A stretch of 64,000 bases of DNA. Source: Prostheceraeus crozeri (lineage: Eukaryota; Platyhelminthes; Polycladida; Euryleptidae). The stretch is from assembly GCA_907163375.1 (NCBI GenBank), contig CAJQUW010009236.1, positions 310,001-374,000 on the forward strand. The letters run 5' to 3'. Under the pieces are notes generated by a model, which worked only from the letters and a program-made list of their open reading frames with translations, ran no database searches and was not told the DNA's origin. The position numbers were made by a program, and so were the translations under genes. Positions 1 to 12,904 of the stretch are shown in pieces. Within the stretch, counting starts at the first letter, position 1. Every line of letters begins with the position of its first letter.

Positions 1-3000
1 GCTTCTTTGAATTTCATTCTCATCATTTCATATGGCAATTGTTATTCCTTGTCTTTTGGGATAGATATACACCATGAAATCAGGATTACAATGAATACTT
101 ATACCAACGTTCATACAAGAAATTTGTAAAATTGCGTTCATGTAGCCTATAATGTGTGTTTTATAATTTGATGCTTTCATAATTTTATTGTAAAGAAATT
201 ATATTAAGTTTGAGAATCTCTATAAATTGTGAAATTCATATACACAACAAAATGCTACCACTGAAACTCTTCTGTTCGTAATAAAATACGAAGAAATTTC
301 TCATAATGAGAATAGGCCGGTAATCGGGATCACTTTCATTCTAATGGATTTTCGGTTCTAACCACACGAATTTTCTGGCAAATGCCATGTGACATCTTGA
401 TCCAGATAATATGTTGATACACGAAAATGCTTGTGTCTTCCTTTAAAGGCCACTTTTCGTGAGTCAAAATTATCCTTGGGTTATTTCTTGGATTGAAGTT
501 TCACTCAAAACTTGATCATAGATAGACTATTGGAAAGGGACATTTAGTGAAGAATAGTTTTATTTAAATAACCGCATGAATTATATTTACACTTTCATGA
601 CCTCGATCATTTAATGAATTTGAATCTATAAACCAAGAATGTCGGCCTGCGTGGTACTATTGTACAATCAGTTGACTGTATGTGAGATACTGGCATTATA
701 GTGCATGAATGAAACTCTTGACCGTTTAGAAAAGGATATGAGGAAATAAGATTATTTGGCTCTCCCTAATCGGGAGCGGGTCAGGGTCACACTCAAGCTT
801 GAAGCTTCCCAATGGACACTGGGATCTCAACACCGCTAATTAAATCCTTTCATTCAAATACTTATTCTAATGTCAAAATTTGCAGATGTATTTGTCTTCA
901 GCCAAACAGCTAGAGAAGATCTACTAATATGTTGCATATATCTTCATCAAATGAAAGTGAAAAGAGCATACATTGTCCAAATTCATGTTTTATACACAGG
1001 TGCGACAAAAAAGGCAATGAAGTCTACTAGTGAAAGCTTTGTAACGCGTTCATGTAGACCCTACGTACATCAGATCATCATTATTCCTACCATGTTGCGC
1101 GATACAGCATAATCGATGCTCAAATTTGTAATTTGATATAATAACCTGAATTGTGATTATTTCATGCATTGTTTTGCGATCTAGCTATGTGTATATATGT
1201 GAGGAGATGAAAAGATAAGTTGATTTTCATGAAGTTGAAATAAGTGAATCTGAACTCTCTCAATATCGCCTTCCCCTCCCAGCATCTGGTATTCTTTCAT
1301 TCTTTTCTCTTATAGAATGGACTAATTAACGTGATGCCATTTCATCTTTTAGCTACATGTAGGTGATATTTGATCGAGTGAAAATAAATTAAATGACATG
1401 CGCACACGCATATTGCTCGAATCAGCATAACATTATTTCTTATGTTTAGAATCCGCCTCCGTCTCGGTTAATAATCGATGTTGCTGACGCTTGTTGATGA
1501 ATTGTAAAGTTCCTGTGCACATCAAGGCAGTTGAACAAAATACACATTTCATTAAATAAACCAGCACATTTTCCAGTAAATGGACAATGTTTTCGACAGT
1601 AAAAACTCGTTTTAAACAATCTCCACAATGTGATTGATATGCATGGTCGAATTCGGTACATTTTGAATGGCAAAGGTTCGTCTACGCGACGAGGAATGAT
1701 AAAATTCTTAAGACTACATCCTTAAAAGGTTTTGTCATCACAACTATGTCTATGGTGAAACAACTGTTTCTGAAGCTGCCGATATTTGTGACAAAAAGTC
1801 AAATGGATGTGTCCATTCATATTTTCTAGCTCTGAAGTGCGTTTAGTTATAATAATCGCTTTTATTTATTAGTTATAATATATCGCTTACGTTTAGAGAG
1901 GAGTCAAAACACGAAGTTGTGGAAGAGATTCTTTTCATGAAGTTCATGTACCGGTGCCATCAGTTATTGACATGTAGACAAAATTCAGATATTTCAATAA
2001 TTCGAGACAACACAGTATGTCTCAGTCATTATCACTCTCGTAGGATCGAAAAAGCCATTCAAGAATGTTGATGCAAGTTATTCATATCTGGTAGCGTGTA
2101 TGAAATGTGAGCTTTTTTCTCAATAGCCTTACGATGCGAAATACTTCAGAAATAATGAAATGCCATGTGATTTCTGATTGTCGTTAGAATAACATCAAAA
2201 TTAAGAATTAATCACAATCAAACTACCAGTTAAGTTTGTGATTGACATATTGGGATGAGGGGCTAAACCGAAAAGGTTGTAACCGAGCGACTATATTTTT
2301 ACCGAAATTGGGACAACTTACAAAGTAGGTGAAAGGTCTCTTTGTTGATGGCTCTTTATTTCTTACAAAAATGATCTTAGTTGACATAGGCAACGAACTT
2401 GAAAGTATTTTCATGGGCTCTGACAAGAGTCCAAACCGACTATCTGACAGTCATGGAATCTTCATTTTTTTATATTTATACGTGTGCAACTTTTTGACTG
2501 AATGCCTTAATTCTACTTACTGTATTTTTAGTGCTTTTTCTTTCGATATGTGTTTTAATATTGATTGCTCAGCTCCTCCGTGTTTATGCGCTTCTAGAAA
2601 AACGGATTCTCCTACAGATTGATCCATGCATTACATCTGCACGCATATAGAATGTATATGAAGCACATGTATATGTCTGCAATTTTTTCCAATAACTTGT
2701 CGTGTAATCATCAGTTCTATGCTTTTTTATAATGGGATTATTGTTGTTCCCTGAGCTATCTAATAATAATTGATTTTTTATGCTACAGGTATGCAATAAA
2801 TTTTCTTTTATTTTTCTATTTTGCATTGCTTACTTTCCTCGGCTGAGAAAATACGATGATTTTTTATCGCTATCCACATCACTAAACTGAAAAATAGCTG
2901 AACTTTAGTTCCGGGATATTGCGAAACTGAGCCATACATCTGCTTTCAAAAGAGCCTTTCAGGATGCCGGGACAAATGCGCCCAAACCCTGACTGTGCCG

Positions 3001-5998
3001 GTCAAGCCTGGACGTCTTATCAAGCTGTCAGAAGACAGCCAATTTTTATATCTTTGAAATCACTTCGATAGGATACTATAACTTGGCTCGCAGCACCGAG
3101 ATGCAATGATCGTGTTTTAAAACCATTTCTGTCTCGTGATTTCCTGGTACAATTTTATTAGATCATCAATTTTGTTGTGTGCTTATTCATTTTCGTGTGA
3201 TTATTAAAGCCATAGTTCCAGAAACTTTTCCAAAGAGTTTATAGAAGCATAAGTTGCAAGAACTGTGAATCAAACTTTAGTTAGTGCTATTTATATTTTC
3301 CTTCAAATTAAAAAGTTGAGTTTGAAACTGTCAATTTTACCCAGTGTATGGGTCAGTGTCGAAGGTTCTCATTTGTTTTTGTATTAAGATACTTGTCAAA
3401 ATATCCTGTCATTCCATTGAACATCGAAAAGACAAAAATTGTACTCAATTGAGAGAAGAAATTTCTAGCAACAGCAATTGTAATCGCTCACGATGCAAAT
3501 AGTTCGACAATTTGCTTTTGCCTTCGAAACATGTTTTTTGAAAATATCCCTCACAGACATTGGCTAAGCATGGCAATCAAAAATCAGAATCTTGATGCAA
3601 CCCTAAAACTGGAAGCGTAGGCTACGTAACTTTATAGTCGATAGATGAGGGAAAGGTTTTTGGTCGTGGTGGATCAAGGGGAAATTATGGTGTCTGGTCA
3701 TGTGATTTCCTTATCTGTAATCGGTTCGACAAGTGATTGCAGAACCGATGGCCAGGGGTCAAACTTAAAGAAGGGAAAAAATTGAAAGAAAGCTATCACA
3801 TCATAGGGTTGTCAAACGAACCTTAATTAACTAAGCATCAATTAGACTTCATGATGTGTCGAGACTCGAAATCAAAGACATGTATTCATACGATATATTT
3901 TAGTCTCTTAAATTTTTTAAGTTAAAAGTAAATTTTTCTAAATTAGCATCGCTGTAAAAGATTGATTATCGGCCTTCTGCGATATATATGTTCAAGCATT
4001 CTTCTGCAAATGCATGCAACTAAAACAATAATGCATGAGAATGAATTTTAATTAGATAACTTTTCTCTCTTACTTATTTTACAGTTCAGTTAAGCAAGCG
4101 ATCTTGATTTTCATGTATCTAAATATCTGTGTCTTCTGTAGAAAGCTTACAAGATTGAAAAGAAGTATGACTCAGTTTTAGCGACTTTCGAAAGAAAACG
4201 CTTCAGGGTAAGAACGCCATCTTGAAAATTCAGGTGATAATCATGCCAATCGACTACTTCAGACTGCTAATGATTCCTGATGTCATTTCAGATCTCTTCA
4301 AATTCTCAAGAGATGTTGTATCCACAGATTTCAGAATTAGCGATAGAATATTGATCCGTAGGTTTTATAATCCATATGTAAGAAAATTATGAATTTTCAT
4401 TCATGTTTTAAGCAGATTTGATGCATGTTGGGTGTCAGCTAACAATACACACTCAATCAGTATTTCAAAATCCCCACGACTGCAAGATACAAGGCCCACA
4501 TTTCATCCCTCAACTTAATGATAGACATTAAGAAACATTTCATTTTGCTCGTTTGTTGCATCTCTTGTTTGAATTCACATGAATAATTTTCCTAATATAC
4601 ATATAGAGTTACCCTGATAAATAAGTTCCTTAGTTACAAAATATCGATAAATGTTGACTTGTGGTTCGACAAGTGGCCTGGTGTTTGGAGGATTAGTCCC
4701 AATCCCTCAGTTCTAACAGGATCGATAGGCCGAAACATGAGTGGGGCTTGCAAAAATTACCAATTAAATTAATAGTTGATTGAAAAATTTAAATAATAAT
4801 TAATAATTTTTAATGAATAAATTAAAATTGAATGGATTAAATTCATATTGATAAGTCAATAGTGAGTATTTGGCAATTTGTCATTATAGCAAGATAAAAT
4901 TACAACAATCTTAAGCGGACATATATTGTCAGATTTGTCTGTATAAAAGATTGTCATCAATTAATTCATTTAGGCAGGTGTAGAGTGCTGATAATAAACT
5001 TCAAGGATATTTGCAATTCATTCAGTGACAGCTTCATATTCGGAAATTCATAAAGTCGGGACTAAGCTTCGAACTTTCAGCTAACAGGCCTGCTTGGTTC
5101 ATGCTGATAACTTCTGAATTACTTAAGTTTCACCACTCTGTCTATTTTTCTCCCCTATATTTTATTTCTGGATCTTCGTTTGATTTTCTAGATCCTGTCA
5201 AAAGCACACATTCGATGTTTTGTTGTCTTTAAAGATGTGCTTATTGTTAAAAAATCTCTTGCTTAGAAAATCTCTTAAAAATTATGAGAAGCTTGTGTGG
5301 GAGATAGTATCGAGAGCTGTCCATCTTCTATGTATTGTGCTTCAGTCAGTCCATGTAATGTCATAATGCACAATTTGCTTTGAATATTTTTGAGGAGTAT
5401 ATAGATATACTGTATATGCGCATTTTAAAAATGCAGCACAGTAATGCCCATTCATAAATCCTAGGAAGCACTTTAAATTTTGAGTCAGGCTAAAATTCCT
5501 GGTTTTGCTATCAGTTATGTGGTGAGATTCAGTTGACTTCGGTGTTAAACTATAGACACAAAGTCTTTTAGCATTGACTAGGTCTACCATTTTTTGACAT
5601 AATTTACGGAAAACCTGTCTTTTCGGGTGATATGTATGTATTCCATATTAAAGCACTTACTGGTCAATATCGGATTCATCACATAGTATGTCAAGGAATA
5701 TAAATATCAATTTCCTTACATACAAAGCTTTCTTGTACATAGTTTTACCTACTAGGCGCGCATCTTTTAGAAGCCAATCTGGTCTATTGTTGAACTCAAT
5801 GATCTCATTATTGTTAATTGCATCCATTACATGACTTCGGATGCTTTGGCGGACATCGATCTCCAGCTGCTGGTCTTGTTATCGGCGGTCTCAGTTGTGA
5901 CGAAATATATATTCGCTGATTATAATTGCTTTGACAACCTGAAGTGTGATGTTGATGATAAGTGCTTGATGCCGCCCATTGGCACAATCGCATGTAAA

Positions 5999-6073
5999 GG
6001 GTTCGTAGCTCAGTTGGTAGAGCACGAGTTTAGTCAACCTGGGGTGGTAGGTTCTATTCCTGCGAGCTGCCCT
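5999..6073 (+). repeat. tRNA-like sequence, probable SINE head
   Basis: An A-box-like TAGCTCAGTTGG (6006-6017) sits in a sound D-arm (GCTC/GAGC). A B-box-like GGTTCTATTCC (6050-6060) lies in a pairing T-arm (GTAGG/CCTGC). The acceptor stem and anticodon stem do not pair, so this is not a working tRNA. It is best read as a decayed tRNA pseudogene or the head of a tRNA-derived SINE. Confidence 0.5.
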
Positions 6074-7892
6074 TCTGTCGCAACTTACATGGCAAATGAA
6101 GCTATCTTTCATTTCATTTCAGTCATTTTCCATTAATTAGCTGATTTCCACTAATTTGATTGGTAATTATCGAATGAGTAGAAATAGGTGCAGCCGAGAA
6201 CATATTTGAAGTACAGTGCATTACAAAGCAACGTAATTTATTCTGCTATTCTACTTGCGGATGGTTTTCAAGAAAATGATACATATGACAGCTATTACCT
6301 TTTACTACTTTTTTGGAGGTATGTTTCCAACTTAAATAGCAAAACTTTATGTCATAATCATTTATCAAATGCAAAGATTGGTAAAAGATTTTGAAATTAC
6401 AATGTGACTATGAATATGACCTCTTTTTTCATACTTTCTTTGTTAAACGCATTTGTCTTAATGATCTGCATTCGTCAGGCAATGTGAAATGAGGTGCTTC
6501 CGATAACTATTAGCGCCATACTAAGATATTGGGTCATTGAAATGACAACATGGAGTATCATCAAATATCACTTGAAATATTTTATTTCTATTCAGTTTTG
6601 TTTATATATCTCTCCAACCAGCAGTGTTACAAATCAGTGTGTTGTTTCACTAATTCGAGCGATGATTTTGATAGAGTCAAGAGTTTCCTTTGTATCTGAG
6701 AATTATTCTTTTATAAAGAGAAAGTAATCGTTATACCTGGAGGTCATTCCAGCATTGATGTTGAGTAAATGTAGTATCAAATCCGGATTATTGTAGACAC
6801 AATGCGACAATAAAGTCGACATCATTTCTGAAACCTTATTCCAGATGGATGACCTACAAACAAAGTCAGCAATTAGCAAAGAAATCGCGAATATCTCGGC
6901 GCCTGAATATGATAGTGCCTTGAGAATTCAAGTTTCTCATCACTTGCAAGATGAAATTTCACTTTGAAGATTTGAAAATTGTAGATTATTCGTTCACTCT
7001 CAAAGCTGGTGACTCAATGTTAGGAATCCTATAACATGAGTGGGTAAACATTAGATAAATCTTGGTATCTGGATCAATCAATTATAAAATCAATTTATGT
7101 AGGCTACTCCGCTACTCCCAATGGTCACTCTAATCAAAATATCTCTTAGAGGAATGAAGGAAGTGATTAGACATTTCTGGATGAGTAATTCCATCAATTA
7201 CAATTCACGACTGACTAATTCAAGATTTCAAACAGTTAGAAGAACTAGAATTGTTTATTTTATAAAGATTCAGTAAAACTACAATTTTTTGGAATTTTCA
7301 GAGAATTCCTATAGTAGTAAAATAGCCAGAAAAAAGAAAAAAGAAAGTCTGCTTTTTTTCATGAAGGTGCAGACAGTGTCAATCATCAGTTAGATGAAAC
7401 AGATTCATTAAAAGAAGACAATTCTCGTGGAGGCTCCGATTCCAAATAGAATAGCTAAGATGCCAGCAACTTCAATGAAGTAAATAAATTATGCCCATGT
7501 TAATAGGTTTAATTACAATTTAATGTACTTACATCCTCAGGAGTCCTCACAATGTAATACAAACGTCAACTTTGAATATTTCATATTACAAAACACATGT
7601 AGGAAGTTTACACCAATTATATAGACCAGTGCATGGACATCTCGATACAATAGTGGGATAAGAATGAGACAATACTGTACGGTTGGTGCATTATTTGATT
7701 GAGAGACTTTTACAAAACTATGAGGAACTATCGTGTCTTGCATAGTTCTATGGCTAGCCGGCGTCTATTTACATTACCATGTCGTGAATGGCTCCATGTG
7801 ATTATGGACATTTAGAATATGTGCACGATGTGATTGATGCTTGTTGATCCATGTTTTCAATATGTAGCCTACACTTGAAGGTGTCAAGTCAA

Positions 7893-8240
7893 ATTGGTCC
7901 TCGTACAAAATGGTCTGAAAATGGCGTTTATATAACTGTCCCAGGGAAAATCTCGGATCCGAATTTGAACAACATAGGCGTTCTAAGCAACATCTAAGAC
8001 GTGCGCTTCTGCTCAAATTCTAGCCTGAAACCCAACAACCTCTGACAGTTAGAAAGTACGCATATTTTGGCCTACTTCCACGAACTGTCAGGGTTTATTG
8101 ATTCTCTGGCGAAAACACTTTTAGATGTTGCTGAGAGCGCTTCTGTTGCTCATTAAATTCTGTTTCGAGGCTTTCCCTAGGACAGTTCTATCAAAACCGA
8201 GTTCAGGACCCTTTTGTAAAAATCCATTTTGACCAGGACT
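7893..8240. repeat. Diverged fold-back (inverted repeat) element
   Basis: The segment 7893-8002 resembles the reverse complement of 8116-8240. Shared words in the same order include AAAATGG, AACTGTCC, AGGGAAA, CAGAATTT-like and GCAACATCTAA. The arms differ by several indels and substitutions, so the element is old. The spacer is about 110 bp. No coding sequence is seen. Confidence 0.5.
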
Positions 8241-9339
8241 TTGCGAATCATGATAGCTCGATTGTAACTTAATCGAAATTTGATGGTAAATTGAAATCAG
8301 CTCTGCATTTCATAACTCGAAGCGGATGCATTTATTGATTGATCCTAGTTTGATGCTGAACAAATGATTGAATAGAGATGCTGAAAACGCTGCATCTTTA
8401 GGAAATTTTTTTTTCTTTCTTTCTTTGGTAGCATTCCTTACCACAGAGCAAGTATATTAGGTAGAGTGGTAACTCAGCATTTATCAAATCCCCAATGTGT
8501 ATGCACTTTCGATTTTATTAAATGAACTCGAGCGGGATATAGTCGGTAATTGTTACCAAATGTGAGATATGCAAAGTTTTGAAGTTTTGAGGAAATTGAC
8601 ACGGAATTGAGTGATTATGATAGTAATGCAGAAGGAATGATGGTATTTTACAGATTCTCAGTGTCATGACAGCCTTGGAGATTTAATGTTTGTTAAATTA
8701 TCAATTCGATATGTTCCCATTACTTTCATGCTGAACCTCAAGAGTATTTTTTTAAGCGTGATCATACCACAGGCAACCTGCCACTGGCTCAGCAAAATCA
8801 CATAATCAAAGACAATGATTTCAATCAACTTTGAAAGTTGTAAATGGGTCCACATCACTATTAAGATTCAAGAAATGAAACATGAATTGAGTGAATCATA
8901 AAATCAAGCCGGTGAAAATTGAATCAAAAACTTGAAATTTTAGCCAAGATAGCACGAATAATATCTCGACTTTTTCATGAAGACTCCCATTATAATACGG
9001 ATCATGAAATTCCATTGATAATCATCTAATTTCCGCTTAGTTAGTATGCTATATTAGCAAATATTCATTCCTTTTGATATAGAACTTCTTTTATACTACT
9101 TATATGGGGACGTCATCTCGGTAGTATATCAATTGGCAAATTTTGATTTTCTTAAAACTCCCGAAATAATTTTTTGAACCACGGGAATGTAATCTCCGGA
9201 AAAATTGAATCTTTTCATGTACAAATTTTCACTGTGCTTTTTTGATACTTTTTCAGATACTATTTTGAGTCGACACTACCTGTGTATCCCTACTCCATGT
9301 TCCTTACCATTTTCCTGATAATCTTTCTCTCTTTTACAG

Positions 9340-9897
9340 GTGAATCATAGCTCCTTTCTGTGGATGATTGAACGGAATCCTCCAGCTTATCTCTTTGGGA
9401 CCGTCCATGTGCCGTACACCCGCGTCTGGGCTGATATTGCTCCAGTCGTTAAGCGAACATTCGACCGGATCAGTCATGTGTTTTTTGAACTTGATCTCAC
9501 CGACCCTTACACAATCGGTGCTCTTTCCCGATGTCAACTTCTCCCATCAAACCATCACTTACTTGACTTCATTCCATATTCTATGTATCTCCGTATTGAA
9601 AGACATTTGAACTACGTCCGAAAAATGATTCCGTATTGGATGTCTCCGGACCAGAAGAATCGTGGGATGTATGCCGAATACCTCTTCAGATCAATGACGA
9701 TGGATTGGCAGAAGAAGCGACCAGTTTGGGTGATGCTGATGCTCAATTCATTGACGGAGATGGATGTACGCAACCGGGGAGTACCCGTATTGGATCTCTT
9801 CCTTGCGCAAGAAGCTCATCGAAGAAACAAACGATCGGGGGCGCTGGAAGATGTTCCTGAACAGTGTGATCCTCTAAACCGTCTGAACTTGTCCCAG
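9340..9897 (+). CDS. TRABD2: Tiki/TRABD2-like metalloprotease, exon with the first catalytic motif
   Basis: This exon encodes 186 residues and is the clearest part of the gene. It carries the TraB/Tiki signature: a GTVH motif (exon residues 20-23) inside [13 protein letters not shown], followed by an acidic [10 protein letters not shown] stretch with Glu50. The GxxH and nearby Glu are family metal and catalytic residues. Conserved [14 protein letters not shown] and [14 protein letters not shown] blocks follow. Tiki proteins are secreted or membrane-tethered proteases that remove the N-terminus of Wnt ligands, so this protein is inferred to inhibit Wnt signalling outside the cell. The acceptor is a pyrimidine tract ending in CAG at 9339; the donor GTGAGA starts at 9898. 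Both junctions are phase 0. Continuing the frame past 9897 gives non-conserved intron translation. The first residue is an internal Val, not a start codon. Confidence 0.9.
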
Positions 9898-11381
9898 GTG
9901 AGAATATTTTATACCAGGGATGTCGTCGGGGGGGAACGTTTGGATATGGAGTTCCTACTTGCCCTCATTGGTGGGGAACGCATAGGAACGCTGCACTGCC
10001 CTCTTCGAAACGGTGTCCATTGAGCCAGATGGGGCACAATCATGAAGTGTTCATGATATTATTCTTAAAGTCTTAAATTCATTTGCATAAATTTCTATGA
10101 AGGCCTCTTCTCTATTTTCCGATTTCTAGAGATTGAGTCAACTCTTTTACATCTTATGGGATTCTTGTTGACAAAGGTACGGCTGATGCTGATCTGATAA
10201 ATAGAATTAATATTATCATGTATACTGTATTAGTAGCGGCCTCAAAGTAATGTTAAACAACTGATATATTATTTGCTCAAAAAATATATCTATATTGATA
10301 ATAGACAACATGTGTCATATAAAGACAAGTGTCATTCATTAACTGTGAAGATTGAGGTTAAGGAAATCCACCGTTTTTAGTCTGCATGAATGACCTATCA
10401 TCATTCAATCATCATTATTCTGCCCTCTTTGGGCCATATATTTGTTGTTTTATGCAAATACAATTATTACTATTATTATCATCATGCCATACACAGCATA
10501 AGGAAAAGGCAAATGTCATAAAGATGGGTTCTGCTACAGGTTAGAGACGATATCGGGTAGGTCTATGCGAATCTTGAGATTAATCAAGACCATATATTAG
10601 GCCCATAAGGCTTTGATAGCTAAGGCCTAAACGTGCCCTGAATTTTCAGCGTTCCCCTAGCCCTAAAAGTAGAACGACAGCCTTGTTTTATACCAATAAT
10701 ATGTGATAGCTTAGACATTTTTAATGGTCTATGTGAACTCATAAGAAAACCAATGAATATTTGATTTTGCTATAACCATATTTATTCGTATGATAAAAGG
10801 AAAAATAAGCACCTGTGCAGAATCGGTGTAGAATCTTTCCACATGTGCGCAGACTTTCACTTTCAAGAAGATGAGGTGTCCCATGTAGCCCCTCGATAGG
10901 GTGACTTGGGACAGCTAGCAATATTAACGACATCAACTTACCGTAGGTCTATGCCCGGTCCGTAAGTGCTGAGAAAGGTTGACATCATCAAACCCTTGTG
11001 ATGTATTTAAGATATTGTTAAATTGAATAGAAACAATGAATCAACTTGGGCCATCAAATATAAAGTATATTCAACTATTTTTACAGAAGCCAAATTGATA
11101 TCTCATACAAATATATAGGGCCTAAAATGCATCTTTTAACATTAATCATTTTCTGTGACAATCAACTCCCTGAACCAACACGGAATGTACAAAAATCTTC
11201 AAGGTTGAAGGGAGGGTGACTTTGGACACTAAAAATAAGATTATTTCATTCAATTTAATACAAAGACAGTGGAGGATTAAACTAAATGGGAGAAAATCAG
11301 GATTTAACAGGATTGATTAAATATTGAGAGTGAAATATTTCCCCAAAGGTTTTGAATTTCATGCTATAATAGTGAAATCCC

Positions 11382-11490
11382 CCCGGTGAAAAAAAACTGT
11401 CGGGATCTGTCGGTCAATTGTCGGTAAATTGTCGGGAAGCCGGCTTCCCGACAATTTACCGACAGATCCCGACAGTTTTTTTTCACCGGG
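11382..11490. repeat. Near-perfect 109-bp hairpin
   Basis: The left arm 11382-11441 (60 bp) and right arm 11442-11490 (49 bp) are reverse complements with no loop, centred on AAGCCGGCTT. The only difference is an 11-bp extra segment in the left arm (about 11414-11424), which looks like a local duplication of a TGTCGGT-type word. The outer ends are CCCGGTG/CACCGGG followed by an A8/T8 run. It is probably a MITE-like fold-back insertion. Confidence 0.8.
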
Positions 11491-12599
11491 CCACTGCTAA
11501 CATAATTTCTTGAGCAAATACGGCCATAGCTTGCTTATTTACAAGGGGCGAGTCAAAAGCTGCAACACCTTTCATGCACATGCTTTTTTACTCGTGACGA
11601 AAACTAAAAACAGATTCAAGAAGCAAAGTATTTTAACGAAATTCTTGAAGACGCCGTTTCGTGACGTAAAATTTCTCAAATTTACTAATAGGTCTTGATG
11701 GATCATAAATTTTTATGGTATGAGTTTTAAAGAGTAAGTCTGAGTTGCTTGTTTCCTTTTCAATTTTTTTCCCAAGTCATTGGGACGCTCAGGTCAGTTT
11801 TGCTAAGGTTCTGCTAATCCATGTCAATAATTGCTCAACATAGCTAGAAAAAATAATAATTATAGAGACATCCACAATTACTTACACGGATTCGTGTGAT
11901 TATTCATTTGCATACATTTTAGATCTGGCGTCTAGATCTCTTAACTCCTCTAAATACGTCGATGTAAAGTGGTATTTATACAAACACTTTTATTTGTTAA
12001 AAAGCCTTATACCTGCTTTGAACTGGTAACGCTTCTTTTATTGCTGCAAATTATAGATCTGTTCTTTGTATTTATTGGTCAACAAACTATTCAAGGTTGC
12101 ATCGACCACAGTCAATGCTTTTTTGCGCATAACATCGTAGGGATTTATAGATTTTAGTTTGTGTAATTCTTGGAAGACATTACAAGCCATGTAGAGAAAA
12201 TTTCAATACTCCAATTTCTCATTATGCAATGAGTTGACCAAACAGCTGATTGCAAAATATCTTGTGGTGTGAACTGAAGAGGATTCGCAGATCAGCAAGT
12301 ACACTTCAATTCATTTTCAGTATTTAACATTCCATCAATTTATTAAAGCCACTTCATAAATAAAGGGATTACTTTCTTGTCCTGAGAGTCCCAAGGAGCG
12401 TTTTGTCTTATCTTATACAAGGACAGAATCCGCAGTTATTCAAGTAAGAGGTTTTGCTAACACCAAAGTGCGTCGAAGTTGTTGATATTCTACAGATCTG
12501 ATGTGATCTGTTTTAACCATTAGAAAACAAAGCTAGCGCCGTGTATACTGACAGGTAGCGCTGCTCTGTGAGAGAGCGTCCAACATTCACACTCGGATG

Positions 12600-12606
12600 T
12601 ATAAAA
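12600..12606 (+). promoter_or_regulatory. Candidate TATA box (TATAAAA)
   Basis: A consensus TATAAAA lies 137 bp upstream of the small ORF at 12743, in a locally less AT-rich stretch. Between them is a short upstream ORF of 11 codons. The position would suit a core promoter, but such motifs also occur by chance in AT-rich DNA. Confidence 0.25.
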
Positions 12607-12742
12607 TCCACTTTGGTGTGACACAAGAAGTCATTGAAGAAAGACTTGTATCGCCGAAGAAGTCAACATTAGCACTCCCATGAAACCACTTCGGAATCTC
12701 CAGAGAGTCTACTAGTCGGTCCCCAACTCGAGGCTTAGTTAA

Positions 12743-12904
12743 ATGTCAGCTAAGGAAATGACAGGACCTCAAATGGCGGTATGGATGATTGACAGACACT
12801 ATGTCCTATTTGACGCAAATTTGAGGGCTGGGCGGAAGATTATGTCTGAAGAATACAGCGCCATACTCCGCGAACTTAACAAGAGGGATTACCCTGTGGG
12901 TTAG
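12743..12904 (+). CDS. Small ORF or first exon, 53 codons, weakly Myb/SANT-like
   Basis: The ORF begins ATG at 12743 and ends TAG at 12902-12904. The product is hydrophilic with a balanced composition. It contains WMIDRHYVLFDANL and, near the end, YSAILRELNKRDYPV. That pattern (hydrophobic helix, then an I..EL...GYPV-like helix end) recalls the first part of Myb/SANT-like or MADF DNA-binding domains. A possible donor, GTGGGT, lies at 12896 directly after the DYP codons, so this could be a first exon continuing downstream. No second exon was found. It may be a relic of a Harbinger-like transposon protein or a chance ORF. Confidence 0.3.
   Translation: MSAKEMTGPQMAVWMIDRHYVLFDANLRAGRKIMSEEYSAILRELNKRDYPVG

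Larger units (their letters stand above)
1..9339. other. Non-coding flank or 5' intron upstream of the first recognised Tiki exon
   Basis: No convincing coding exon is visible on either strand. All ORFs here are short and have no recognisable motif or signal-peptide pattern. The exon at 9340 begins at a splice acceptor, so at least part of this stretch is probably intron of the Tiki gene, whose signal-peptide exon was not found. The stretch contains a tRNA-like SINE head near 6000 and a diverged fold-back repeat at 7893-8240. The rest is AT-rich unique-looking sequence. Confidence 0.6.

Noticed and set aside
870-1112. 80-codon plus-strand ORF as a possible Tiki first exon
   Set aside because: It has no signal-peptide-like N-terminus and no Tiki similarity.
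5999-6073. Functional tRNA gene
   Set aside because: D- and T-arms pair, but acceptor and anticodon stems do not; it is better called a SINE head or pseudogene.
9898-10023. Continuation of the Tiki exon frame to a stop at 10023
   Set aside because: Family similarity ends at SQ before a good donor, and the next exon at 29713 resumes the conserved sequence in phase.
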